Source of the DNA: Ampullaceana balthica
Taxonomy: Eukaryota > Mollusca > Gastropoda > Lymnaeidae
Assembly: GCA_944989445.1 (NCBI GenBank)
Contig: CALYLW010000122.1
Location: 822,001-886,000, forward strand
Reading direction: 5' to 3'
DNA: 64,000 nt
Below are positions 11,849 to 23,900 of the stretch, one piece after another (the first letter of the stretch is position 1; each line of letters begins with the position of its first letter). The position numbers and the translations under genes are program-made. The notes under the pieces are model-generated. The model had not been told where the DNA came from. It did not search any database and worked only from the letters and a program-made list of their open reading frames with translations.

Positions 11849-12379
11849 AACTGTAACATAAAATATAGCTTTATGTTTGTACAGATAAGAATTTGTAACA
11901 CAACTGTAACATAAAATATAGCTTTATGTTTGTACAGATAAGAATTTGTAACACAACTGTAACATAAAATATAGCTTTATGTTTGTACAGATAAGAATTT
12001 GTAACACAACTGTAACATAAAATATAGCTTTATGTTTGTACAGATAAGAATTTGTAACACAACTGTAACATAAAATATAGCTTTATGTTTGTACAGATAA
12101 GAATTTGTAACACAACTGTAACATAAAATATAGCTTTATGTTTGTACAGATAAGAATTTGTAACACAACTGTAACATAAAATATAGCTTTATGTTTGTAT
12201 AGATAAGAATTTGTAACACAACTGTAACATAAAATATAGCTTTATGTTTGTACAGATAAGAATTTGTAACACAACTGTAACATAAAATATAGCTTTATGT
12301 TTGTATAGATAAGAATTTGTAACACAACTGTAACATAAAATATAGCTTTATGTTTGCACAGATAAGAATTTGTAACACA
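11849..12379. repeat. 53-bp minisatellite, 10 copies
   Basis: The unit starts AACTGTAACATAAAATATAG and ends with AAGAATTTGTAACAC. Ten copies fit the length exactly. Only a few single-base variants (TATAG or GCACAG for TACAG) distinguish copies near the right end. Open frames across it are by-products of the period. Confidence 0.97.
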
Positions 12380-13690
12380 ACTTCTCACTCTTATCATTAA
12401 CACATTTATTAGGTGTAGTTTTTTGTTTGTTATTGGAATAATACAACCAGCATGAATGATGATTTTGCTCAGATGGATGGTATGCATGTCATTAAATAAT
12501 TACTATTGATGGATGTCACAGGATGGCAAAGAGTAATATATAATTACAAATTGAAGATGAACTAAGGATTGGTGGAAGGGTGGATGAAATAAAAATAGTA
12601 ATTACATTGTTGTTGGATGTCAAAGGATTGGTAGAGAAAGGATTTAAATTTTAATTGATAGTGGCACTTAGTAGACATATTTTAATGTTTGTTCATTGAT
12701 TGCCTGGCTCACTTGCTTGCTAATATTTATGTTTGTGTTGTTGCTCCCCCCCCCCACTTGGTGGGAACGGTGATATTTTTTAACAAATGGAGTTCTTTAA
12801 GGTACAGGTTTGTTATACAGGGGGGTGGTTACTTGTTACTTTAAGGCTCTTACTGAAATAATAATAAAGGTAATTGAGTATACTATTTTTTTTGTGTTTC
12901 TCGAGTTTGTTGGAGGGAGGGGGATATTTTTTTGGTTTTTTTTTGAGAGTTGTCTCCCTTTGTTTCCTTTCTGTTCATTCTTCAAAGACTCATTTTTCAA
13001 TCACAAAAAAAACCTTGATTTTTTTGGTCGCACTCCTGACGTTCTAAGGAATGATGGGAATCCGGGCGTAGTTTGACCCGACCATCCACACTCTCCACCA
13101 TCCCTTTTTAGTGTTTAATTTATTGTGAAATGATTGTTGGAACATTATGGTGTTTATTAGAATCATGTTATATTCCTCTAATTTTTAGTCTCCCTTTATT
13201 TCGATCACTTTTAAAATGAAAACTTAAATATTTCCCAGGTCTGTATTGGAAAATTGTTTTTTAAAAAATGCAGTAGTCTCCCTTTAAAATATGAATATGT
13301 ATTCGTTGTAAGTGATTTTCATGAACAGGTTCATTTCTTTAGAAGGATATAATTTTGATCCAATTAACCACTATGGGAGCTACACAATCTATTGGTTGAT
13401 ACAACTAACTCAAACACTATCCTTTCTGGAATTTTATCCTGTTATATTTATTAAATTTTTAATTAAATTTTACATAATTTCCTGTTAATATTTATTCTTA
13501 GGTACTCTTAACAATTTATTTGAAAGAAACAAGCACAAAGGTTCTGCATATGTAGTTAGAATCTAACCATTACATTCACAATTCAATCTATTTATATTAT
13601 TATCAGCATTAAGTAAGATAACAATCTTCACATGGATCACATTCATTTTACACATACAACACTAACTTATAATAAGAATATTAATAATAA
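12380..13690. other. AT-rich non-coding sequence
   Basis: No gene found. A run TTAATATTTATTCTTAG at about 13485-13501 followed by 13 open codons to AAAG/GTTCTG (13502-13547) resembles a small plus-strand exon, but it is too short to call. Confidence 0.4.
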
Positions 13691-14550
13691 CTAGACGCCC
13701 CGCGGCGTAGCATAGACTGCAGATTTGTTCATGGACAGTGCAAACAAAGTGGAGAAAGAACGGACACAAAAATTTCAGCATGAAGAAATCAAAACAACAC
13801 GAGTGAACGTCGGTTGAAGAGCTGCCAACTCATTGTAGGTTTTGAGACATTTGCAGGCGAAATTCGGTACACGCCTAACTTCTATGAAGTCAGCTATAAA
13901 ACGATAATCGGTTTAAAATAAAAACAAAAAACAACACGCAATTAACAACCTTAAATAGGGTCGGCCAATCACAGCTTATGTTTAAGGGATGGTAGCATTA
14001 AATGGGAGGCAACCTCAGTGTGCATGTCTTTTTTATTTACTTAGTGCTGCTTTGTGTGTCTGTACTCTCACCCCCCCAACCGTTCTTTGCACTGTCTATG
14101 ATGAGCAAGTCTGCGGCGTATGCTACGCCGCGGGTCTCTCAAGAGTTCCTTCTTTTCATTCAATCACAGTCGTTTGCCCAAACCCACCCCATTTTGACAA
14201 ATGTGTCTTTCAGGAAGTCTTCACCCGTCACTAAATCATTAGCGGCGTATGCAACGCCGCGTCAGCTATTGTTGGCAATAAAGGGGAAAAAGAACGGGCA
14301 CAAAAAGACATTTTTTAAAATTATTAAAAAAAACAATGTTTTCGCTGGGGCTTGAACTCAGGACCTTCCCTGTATGAGGCGGACGTGATAACCAGTACAC
14401 TACAAATCTCACGTTTTCTGTGAAGGAACAATGCAAGTGAAACGCAAGGACCATCGTTGGTCTCGATACATGTGTCGACCCCAGCAAGGGTCATTCGTCA
14501 TGCTGGGTTGCACATACTTGCATGGTGTCTCGCATGGTCCCACAAAGAGA
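13691..14550 (-). mobile_element. Helitron-like non-autonomous element 1
   Basis: On the minus strand it begins TCTCTTTGTGGGACC (14550 downward) and ends with the hairpin arm GCTACGCCGCGGGGCGT and CTAG before a T. This is the TC...hairpin...CTAG/T layout of Helitrons. The 5' end is shared with the element at 52489-52813 (TCTCTTCGTGG). A segment at about 14102-14268 is the inverse of part of that second element, so an opposite-facing Helitron piece is nested inside. It has no Rep/helicase gene. Confidence 0.65.
14341..14412 (-). repeat. tRNA-like SINE head (Val-type features)
   Basis: Minus strand reads GTAGTGTACTGGTTATCACG, then a 7-nt anticodon-like loop CTCATAC, then GGTCCTGAGTTCAAGCCCC. 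This has box A/box B spacing like a tRNA-Val gene, but the anticodon stem is mismatched, so it is a tRNA-derived repeat and not a functional tRNA. The same flanking GTGAAGGAACAA(T/C)GCAAGTGAA accompanies the related head at 47665-47745. Confidence 0.65.
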
Positions 14551-14660
14551 ATTATATATATATAGATACTGTAATTTGAGAACTTATATAACTCAGTTAC
14601 CTAGAAAGCAGCTGGGCTCAGAGAGCTTTACATAAAAAAGGTAACATATATACATGTATA

Positions 14661-15158
14661 TCTCTATACATATAAGACGCATTTGTTGTCTGTCTGTCTG
14701 TTCCCTAATAACTCAAGATCCAGACAACCAAATAACGTGAAATTTGGTACACGTAAACAAAATTATACCGGAAAGGTTATTAAACAGGTTTCGTTCCATA
14801 CATATAAGATACTGGGGGCCGGGGGCCCAAAATGTAGTTTTTCCTTATATGAGCTATATAAAAAATTTTTATTGAAAATTAAGACGTAAAATAATGTCGC
14901 AAAATAATAAACATTTTGGTGTCGAGATTAACAAGAAGGCGACTATCGCCATAAAATAATTGTTTTGCTGTTGTTGCTTTGCTGTTGTTTCTTTTGTTGT
15001 GTTTTGCTTTGTTGTTGTTGCTGTAGTTGTTGATTAGTTGTTTTTGTTGTTGTTGTTGTTTTTTTTTGTTGTTTTTTTTTGTTTTGTTTTTGTTGTTTTG
15101 TTGTTTTTTTTTGTTGCTGCTGTTGTTAAACCCGGGAAAGCCGGGTACTTGCCCCTAG
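14661..15158 (+). mobile_element. Helitron-like non-autonomous element 2
   Basis: Starts near A/TCTCTATACATATAAGACGC and ends with hairpin ACCCGGGAAAGCCGGGT (15130-15146), 8 nt, then CTAG at 15155-15158 followed by T. The end structure matches Helitron 3' termini. The interior includes a long T/G-rich (TTG)n-type stretch at 14960-15130. It is non-coding; the 5' boundary is less certain than the 3' one. Confidence 0.6.
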
Positions 15159-16812
15159 TATATATATATATATTTATAAATGCATTCAATTTAAAACATT
15201 CATCTTCTAATTAAACAAAACATAATGACATGATGGTGTGCATGGAAACAGTAAAAAAATCAAAAAGATTCGAATTCTCTCCAAAAATATGAATAAATCG
15301 TCTCAGTCTCATTATAAATGTTGGGTACTTAAGGTTTAAAAAAAACAAGTAACTTAAAAAAAATTTAAGCAATAGCATAATTTTACTTCTAATTATATAT
15401 TTAGAATTCGTTTTAAAGTTATTATTTTTAGTGTGGTGCTGTTTTGCCTGATCCCCTATGTATTTCACTCAAATCAGCTGTTTGCGTCATGCACATTAGC
15501 TCTCATTTTAATAATATTTTATTTTCAGAATTAATGCTTTAAATTTATATAAGATTATTCTTTCATCTTATTTTACACATATTCTTTATTTATAATCTAT
15601 TTAACTTTGTTAAAACAGTAAAACTAATATTTAAACAAAATTTCTGTTAAAAAATTAACCCATGATCTATTAATTTACAGTTTTTAATTGTTTTAGCTTA
15701 ATAGCTTCCATCTAAGCTGCCTGCGTATATACCTTGAAAACATCTCCTGTTTTTCTCTTAACCTCAAAAATACCTGTAGTAGTTTTCTACTCTACCCTTC
15801 AATTGCAAATGGGCATCTTTCCCCAAATGTGTTTTTTTAAAGTGACTTGCACATATCACATATTAATGGTTTTTGAATGATTTTTGTCAATTTGTGCACA
15901 ATTAAAATTAATCATTTGATGACCATCAATATTCTAATGTGTGTGATGCAATGTGTAAAACAAAAATATAGAACACCAATGTGTAGGACGCGAACAAATA
16001 TCAAAAACATAAAATACCATAACAAATCACCTATATATATAAATACATAAAAGTTCCCCAAAAATGTGGTGGTCTGTATGAAGGAAGGACTTTGGTTTAC
16101 GATAAATACTCCAAGATACCTTTAAAAAAAAATATTATTTAGGTACCACCAAGCCTTCCACAGAGTTCATATCACAATCAAAGTTTGAAATCCAGGCGAA
16201 TATGTTAATTAAAAGTAAATGAAATGGTTTGGTAGGCAATAAATAAAATGTCGTTGTCATGTACATAATCTCCTATGTTTTGATTAATAATTTCAATGAA
16301 TGTCTGGATTTCGTGCTTTGCCTTTGATACCACATTAAAATGACCAACCAACATTAGAACAATTTTCATTGATCACTTCGAGTGTATAACTTGAATAAAA
16401 AGGAATATAAGCAACAACAAATTTCTATACAAATCTATCTCCCAAGGAGATGAACTCATAAATAAAAAGGTGTAATAAACAATTTGACAAGTAATATTGA
16501 TGCTGGTCTTATGTCAGTGTTTTGATAATTAGTACCTACAAATAGATTTTGGTTCTTTATTTGAGTTAGCAATTAGTCAAACTAATTTTTTTTAAAAATA
16601 ATTAATGAGTTAATTACATTGTAGAAAGAAAAATATTTGTAGGCACGTATTCAATGTTCCATCAAGCCATGTTGTCTCATGTTACAGGCAAAGATAAAGA
16701 GTCCAGGAGTTGGTGCTATAAATGTATTATACTTCACCTATTTAAATATATAAATAAAAATGTTATAAAACTTTCATCACTTTTAATTGATCTCTTATTT
16801 ATAAAATCTGGA
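15159..16812. other. AT-rich non-coding sequence
   Basis: Short A/T tracts only. No exon, tRNA or transposon end could be supported. Confidence 0.5.
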
Positions 16813-16920
16813 TTTCATTCTTTGTTTCATACTGTGTTTCATACTTTGTTTCATACTTTGTTTCATACTGTGTTTCATACTTTGTTTCATACTTTGTTTC
16901 ATACTTTGTTTCATACTTTG
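16813..16920. repeat. 12-bp minisatellite, 9 copies
   Basis: Unit TTTCATACTTTG, with some copies reading CTGTG. It reads FHTL repeatedly in frame; no evidence it is coding. Confidence 0.93.
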
Positions 16921-17192
16921 CAGTTACCATAAACATGAAGCACCAACATTAACACTTGTGTAGATCAACAACAAAACTGACCTCCGGTCAATACTATAAA
17001 CTATTAGAATTTACAGAATTGTACAAGTTAAAATATACTTTATAATCCAAAGCAATGTAGAATATACTCAGGATTGCAACAAAGTCTTAAAATTCAGGAA
17101 GTTTATGAGAAGCAATGAGAAATGATAATTCAGTTCAGTACATGGACTGTGATAGAGCTGAGAAGATGGATGTATCTTAAAGATGCCTAATA

Positions 17193-17497
17193 ATGGATTT
17201 ATCTCAGTGGTCCACATCATGGATGTATCTCAGTGGTGCACATCATAGATGTATCTCAGTGATGCACATCAAGGATTTATCTCAGGGGTGCACATCATGG
17301 ATATATGTCAGTGGTGCACATCATGGATGCATCTTAAAATGGTGTATATCATGGATATATCTCAGAGGTGCATGTCATGGATGTATCTCAATGGTGCACA
17401 TCAAGGATGTATCTTAGTGTTGCACATCATGGATGTATCTCAGTGGTGCACAATCATGGATGTATCTCAGTGGTGCACATCATGGATGTGTTTCTGT
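17193..17497. repeat. 26-bp minisatellite, about 11-12 imperfect copies
   Basis: Built on GGATGTATCTCAGTGGTGCA plus CATCAT. Copies differ at several positions and in length, so it is older than the 34-bp and 53-bp arrays. Confidence 0.93.
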
Positions 17498-17752
17498 GCT
17501 GGTGGCAAAACAAATTTGATATAAAAAATATTTGTAACTTTATCAAAATCCTTTAATCATTCACTCTTTTTAACTTAAGTTTAATTAATTTATAAGCAAT
17601 AAATTCAATAAACATTCAGTGATAAAACATCTCAGGTTAAATACAACAAATTAAAATAAGTTGCTAAATAATGTTAAATTAAGAGCTAAAAATATTTTTA
17701 AAAAACTTACACAGTTAAATGAACGTTTGAAACTTAGTATCAAGAGAAATTA

Positions 17753-17758
17753 TTTATT
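17753..17758 (-). terminator. Poly(A) signal AATAAA of host gene 1
   Basis: AATAAA on the minus strand, about 142 bp downstream of the stop codon at 17900-17902. Position is appropriate for a 3' UTR; the cleavage site is not visible. Confidence 0.45.
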
Positions 17759-17899
17759 AACAGCTCACATCTTGGTTGCAGTCGTCAAATGCGTTCGTTC
17801 ATCGTAGAAACAGTCTGTAAATAGAAACATTCTAAATTTGTGTGTCATGTTTTTATAACTTGTGGTCATTGGAGAGAATAGGCTGTGTCGCCAGGTAGG

Positions 17900-17916
17900 T
17901 CACAACACAAAGTCAT
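17900..17916 (-). CDS. Host gene 1, last coding piece
   Basis: Acceptor ATTTTATGCAG then AT/GAC/TTT/GTG/TTG/TGA. The two leading bases complete the split codon left by the exon at 18114-18258, giving the C-terminus DDFVL. Confidence 0.55.
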
Positions 17917-20900
17917 CTGCATAAAATATAATTCATTTCCCTGTAGCTCAGCCGGTAGGTTTTAAGGAACATTAACAAAAGGTTCTAATACAAGAGACAT
18001 CAGATATAAAAGAAGCAATTATGTTAGGTAAAATTAAATGTTTTAATTAAACGAGAAATGGAATGACAGCTCATGTCTACTTAATGATCTTTTTATTTAA
18101 ATCATTGTCCTACCTGGCTCATCTGTTTCAGAACAAGCACATTTGACTTTTTTCCTCAGTGACATGCCAAGCTGGATAACATCTTTTGAACAGCATTTTG
18201 GTAAACTGCGAATATGCACCACCTGATAAGGAAGGTTTCCATCATTGTCAAACTTGGGCTGTATCCAGGAATTTTTTTTATATTAACTCATTAGCTCCTG
18301 ATGCGACTAAATGTGTCCTTGTAGGGGTCCGTACGGATGATCCCAAATGGGTCTGTTCACCTAGCGACGCACTCTCGTATTTTTAGTTAAAAATAGCATC
18401 AAAATCTCGTTTTTCTTGAGACTTCCGGCTATTGTGTGATTCTACGAGATTTAAATAAAAATTTTAAGACGTTTTTATCTTGTTTCACTTTTGATCTATT
18501 TGTGAATTAGTTTGACCTGTCTATATGGTGTATGTATTCACCCAAGGTGCCGCAAATCACGTTATCGGAATTTAATCGTCATTATTTCGCAGTGTATGTT
18601 ATATTATTATTAAACTTAATTCATTTCTTGATGCATTAATCATTTTATTTTTTGAGATAAACGAATATCTTTAGAAATAAAAGCATTTTCCTAATGGAAT
18701 CAAAAGCTTAACGAAGTTGGTTCCCTTTTGTCCGGAATATGAAATAGATACGGAAGTAGCCCTTCAGGAGCTATTGAGTTAATAAATGGCACTACAGAGA
18801 ACATTTACTTAAAAATAAATTCAGCAATAGTCCTTTCTGTATTCAATTAATTTATTCTCAAGATGAAAAAGTCACATACATTTTTCAACAAATGAGTTAC
18901 AAAAAAATTAATTTCTTACTTATATATAAATGAACAGTACTCAGCATCAACGGTTTATATTTAAGAATATTTTTAGGTCAGTGAATGGAACCGTTGTTAA
19001 AAAAACAATGACTTAAAATACTGGGCTTATAACAATTAAACCACTCCAGAGGAAGTTCCGCCAATTTCTTTATGAGATGCCTCAGACATAAACACAATGA
19101 TGTCATGTTGCCTGATAAAAAGAAATTGTGGTCACACAAGTTGATCATCACTGGCATCAAAATTATTTAGTGGTGTTTATTTACCTTCTTGGCAAAAGTT
19201 GTATCTCTCATTCCTTCACTGACTGTCATTGTACCATCCTGGCCACACTACATCGACCATCCTGGCCACACTACATCGACCATCCTGGCCACACTACATC
19301 GATCATCCTGGCCACACTACAAGTGAAGTAATTTAAAAATAGCAAATTAGATTTCTGAAAAAAACTGGATTTCAAACTATAATTTCACAACATAACGTGC
19401 TGTGTGACAGTGCAATGTACTTTGATGAGATTTATATTTACATTCACAGTAGCACAATAACTACGCTACCCTATGAGCAAGCAAATGAGAAAAATTATTA
19501 CACTTGATTAATGAACATTGTTTTGAACACTTTTTTGTGGAAGGTTTTCGGGCTCATTGATAGGGCAGTTAAGACATGAAATCCAAGGGAGGCAAATTAT
19601 TAAAGGCATCACTTCATTGTTGTCTATATTTAACTTTTTTACCAAACAGATTTTTCCTTTATTTTCTATAGATTATTTACCCCAGAGAGGAAGTGCAAAA
19701 TTCCAAATCTGTTCATTGAAATCCAACCAAACAACAGAATTAAATTTTGTAAGTCCATTAAAAAATCTCCAGCAAGAGAGGTTTTTATTTTCATTTAGTC
19801 AAAATTTCTTTTTCAAATAGGGTTAAACCGTTAATACAAACCTGAAAGCATATTTCGAACTGCCTTACTTTTACATATGGGCTTGACGGATTTTGTTTTA
19901 TACAAACAATCACGCAAAAAATACCTTGACTTACTTACAACTGGTAAACGCGATTTTTAGGTTGGAAAAGTTTCAAAAGAAAAATAAATCGTTTTAACCT
20001 TAGCAAAACATGATAATATATTTTTAAAAATAATTTGTTCGTCTAAATAGTTATTATATTTCCAGATTCCTTCATCAAAGCTGTAATCAAATTCCAGGAA
20101 TTTTTAATTTTAATCCCAGAACATAAATTTTTTTTAAAATTAAAGATATTAAGTCAGTCGATCAAATACTCATGTGTTCCTGAGGATCTCCTGTTAAATC
20201 CAGAAGTTTTTTTATTGCTTTAAAAAAAACAAAAAACTTTTAGAGCCCTTAACCAGTCTTCTGGATTTTTATAGAATCAAATCAACATTTAGTTTTCCTT
20301 TTGGATCATAAATGAATGCTTTCATGGCTCTAAATACAATTATCTCTGATACTATCCAATTATTTACAAATCATCATCATAATAAATTAATGAAATCACG
20401 GCCAAGAAAAATGAAAAGCTAAATAAACTTGCTAATGATGTATTTAAATTTTTTTTTCTTTACCTGCTTAGTGCAGACTTACCAAATGAGAGGAATCCTT
20501 ATATTCAGATCAAAGTTGCAGCCACCATAATTCCAGCTAGTCACAGTGACGACAAGACCTTATGAGTAATGAGTAGAGAATTTGGAGAAACTGTACAGCC
20601 TAGGAAAGAAATTCAAGGGATTTTTCTGTTTTAAAGGTTTACAGATATACAAATACATACTGAATTAAAACTAATCATGATCGTCTGAGATGTTTAATTC
20701 TATCACATCTGCTTTCTCTCTGACTGCATGTGTTCTTGAGTCCGGATAGATAACCGATTCTTTTATGGACATAAGGCATAATATCATTAACAAAATAACA
20801 CTTAAAAACTAGTTTCCTAAGCCCCATCTTATTTTAAAAAAATTATATTGCAATTCAATTGATTATAAGTTTGGTAGAAAGTCTTCGGAACTCAGTAACT

Positions 20901-23900
20901 TTGGAAATGAATCACTTGGAACTCATTCACTTAAGAACTGAATTCTAGATGATTTTATGATCAAAGAATTGTTATTTTTTAAATCCCTTACATTAATCTT
21001 GTCGTCATCTCTCTCTGTTGTTCGCAGGCGGGTGGAAAAACAAAAGTAAAAAATGACACACTTCCCGTGATGCTATCAGGCTGAAATTTTGCACATAGAC
21101 TCATATCACCTAACAATGCATCATATAAAATTTTCAGATCAATCGAATGTACCGTAATTACATTAATGCATTTTTAGTTTATCTCAATATAACTCAATGT
21201 TGCGTCTGTTGTTGTTTGCAATCACGTGTCCCTTGTTTGAGTTAAATTGTTTATTTCTATATAGGAGTTAGAGAGTAAAATTGTTTATTTATATATATGA
21301 GTTAGAGAGTAAAATTGTTTATTTCTATATAGGAGTTAGGAGAGTAAAATTGTTTATTTCTATATAGGAGTTAGAGAGTAAAATTGTTTATTTATATATA
21401 GGAGTTAGAGAGTAAAATTGTTTATTTCTATATAGGAGTTAGAGAGTAAAATTGTTTATTTCTATATAGGAGTTAGAGAGTAAAATTGTTTATTTCTATA
21501 TAAGAGTTAGAGAGTAAAATTGTTTATTTCTATATAGGAGTTAGAGAGTAAAATTGTTTATTTCTATATAGAGTTAGAGAGTAAAATTGTTTATTTCTAT
21601 ATAGGAGTTAGAGAGTAAAATTGTTTATTTCTATATAGGAGTTAGAGAGTAAAATTGTTTATTTCTATATAGGAGTTAGAGAGTAAAATTGTTTATTTCT
21701 ATATAGGAGTTAGAGAGTAAAATTGTTTATTTCTATATAGGAGTTAGAGAGTAAAATTGTTTATTTCTATATAGGAGTTAGAGAGTAAAATTGTTTATTT
21801 CTATATAGGAGTTAGAGAGTAAAATTGTTTATTTCTATATAGGAGTTAGAGAGTAAAATTGTTTATTTCTATATAGGAGTTAGAGAGTAAAATTGTTTAT
21901 TTCTATATAGGAGTTAGAGAGTAAAATTGTTTATTTCTATATAGGAGTTAGAGAGTAAAATTGTTTATTTCTATATAGGAGTTAGAGAGTAAAATTGTTT
22001 ATTTCTATATAGGAGTTAGAGAGTAAAATTGTTTATTTCTATATAGGAGTTAGAGAGTAAAATTGTTTATTTCTATATAGGAGTTAGAGAGTAAAATTGT
22101 TTATTTCTATATAGGAGTTAGAGAGTAAAATTGTTTATTTCTATATAGGAGTTAGAGAGTAAAATTGTTTATTTCTATATAGGAGTTAGAGAGTAAAATT
22201 GTTTATTTCTATATAGGAGTTAGAGAGTAAAATTGTTTATTTCTATATAGGAGTTAGAGAGTAAAATTGTTTATTTCTATATAGGAGTTAGAGAGTAAAA
22301 TTGTTTATTTCTATATAGGAGTTAGAGAGTAAAATTGTTTATTTCTATATAGGAGTTAGAGAGTAAAATTGTTTATTTCTATATAGGAGTTAGAGAGTAA
22401 AATTGTTTATTTCTATATAGGAGTTAGAGAGTAAAATTGTTTATTTCTATATAGGAGTTAGAGAGTAAAATTGTTTATTTCTATATAGGAGTTAGAGAGT
22501 AAAATTGTTTATTTCTATATAGGAGTTAGAGAGTAAAATTGTTTATTTCTATATAGGAGTTAGAGAGTAAAATTGTTTATTTCTATATAGGAGTTAGAGA
22601 GTAAAATTGTTTATTTCTATATAGGAGTTAGAGAGTAAAATTGTTTATTTCTATATAGGAGTTAGAGAGTAAAATTGTTTATTTCTATATAGGAGTTAGA
22701 GAGTAAAATTGTTTATTTCTATATAGGAGTTAGAGAGTAAAATTGTTTATTTCTATATAGGAGTTAGAGAGTAAAATTGTTTATTTCTATATAGGAGTTA
22801 GAGAGTAAAATTGTTTATTTCTATATAGGAGTTAGAGAGTAAAATTGTTTATTTCTATATAGGAGTTAGAGAGTAAAATTGTTTATTTCTATATAGGAGT
22901 TAGAGAGTAAAATTGTTTATTTCTATATAGGAGTTAGAGAGTAAAATTGTTTATTTCTATATAGGAGTTAGAGAGTAAAATTGTTTATTTCTATATAGGA
23001 GTTAGAGAGTAAAATTGTTTATTTCTATATAGGAGTTAGAGAGTAAAATTGTTTATTTCTATATAGGAGTTAGAGAGTAAAATTGTTTATTTCTATATAG
23101 GAGTTAGAGAGTAAAATTGTTTATTTCTATATAGGAGTTAGAGAGTAAAATTGTTTATTTCTATATAGGAGTTAGAGAGTAAAATTGTTTATTTCTATAT
23201 AGGAGTTAGAGAGTAAAATTGTTTATTTCTATATAGGAGTTAGAGAGTAAAATTGTTTATTTCTATATAGGAGTTAGAGAGTAAAATTGTTTATTTCTAT
23301 ATAGGAGTTAGAGAGTAAAATTGTTTATTTCTATATAGGAGTTAGAGAGTAAAATTGTTTATTTCTATATAGGAGTTAGAGAGTAAAATTGTTTATTTCT
23401 ATATAGGAGTTAGAGAGTAAAATTGTTTATTTCTATATAGGAGTTAGAGAGTAAAATTGTTTATTTCTATATAGGAGTTAGAGAGTAAAATTGTTTATTT
23501 CTATATAGGAGTTAGAGAGTAAAATTGTTTATTTCTATATAGGAGTTAGAGAGTAAAATTGTTTATTTCTATATAGGAGTTAGAGAGTAAAATTGTTTAT
23601 TTCTATATAGGAGTTAGAGAGTAAAATTGTTTATTTCTATATAGGAGTTAGAGAGTAAAATTGTTTATTTCTATATAGGAGTTAGAGAGTAAAATTGTTT
23701 ATTTCTATATAGGAGTTAGAGAGTAAAATTGTTTATTTCTATATAGGAGTTAGAGAGTAAAATTGTTTATTTCTATATAGGAGTTAGAGAGTAAAATTGT
23801 TTATTTCTATATAGGAGTTAGAGAGTAAAATTGTTTATTTCTATATAGGAGTTAGAGAGTAAAATTGTTTATTTCTATATACGAGTTAGAGAGTAAAATT

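Noticed and set aside
14590..14640. GCTGGGCTCAGAGAGCTTTACAT as a CR1/L2 3' end
   Set aside because: Too short and without the following coding or tail sequence to distinguish it from chance.
17939..18000. tRNA-like CTGTAGCTCAGCCGGTAGG
   Set aside because: Box B is degenerate and no cloverleaf can be formed; at best a decayed repeat head.
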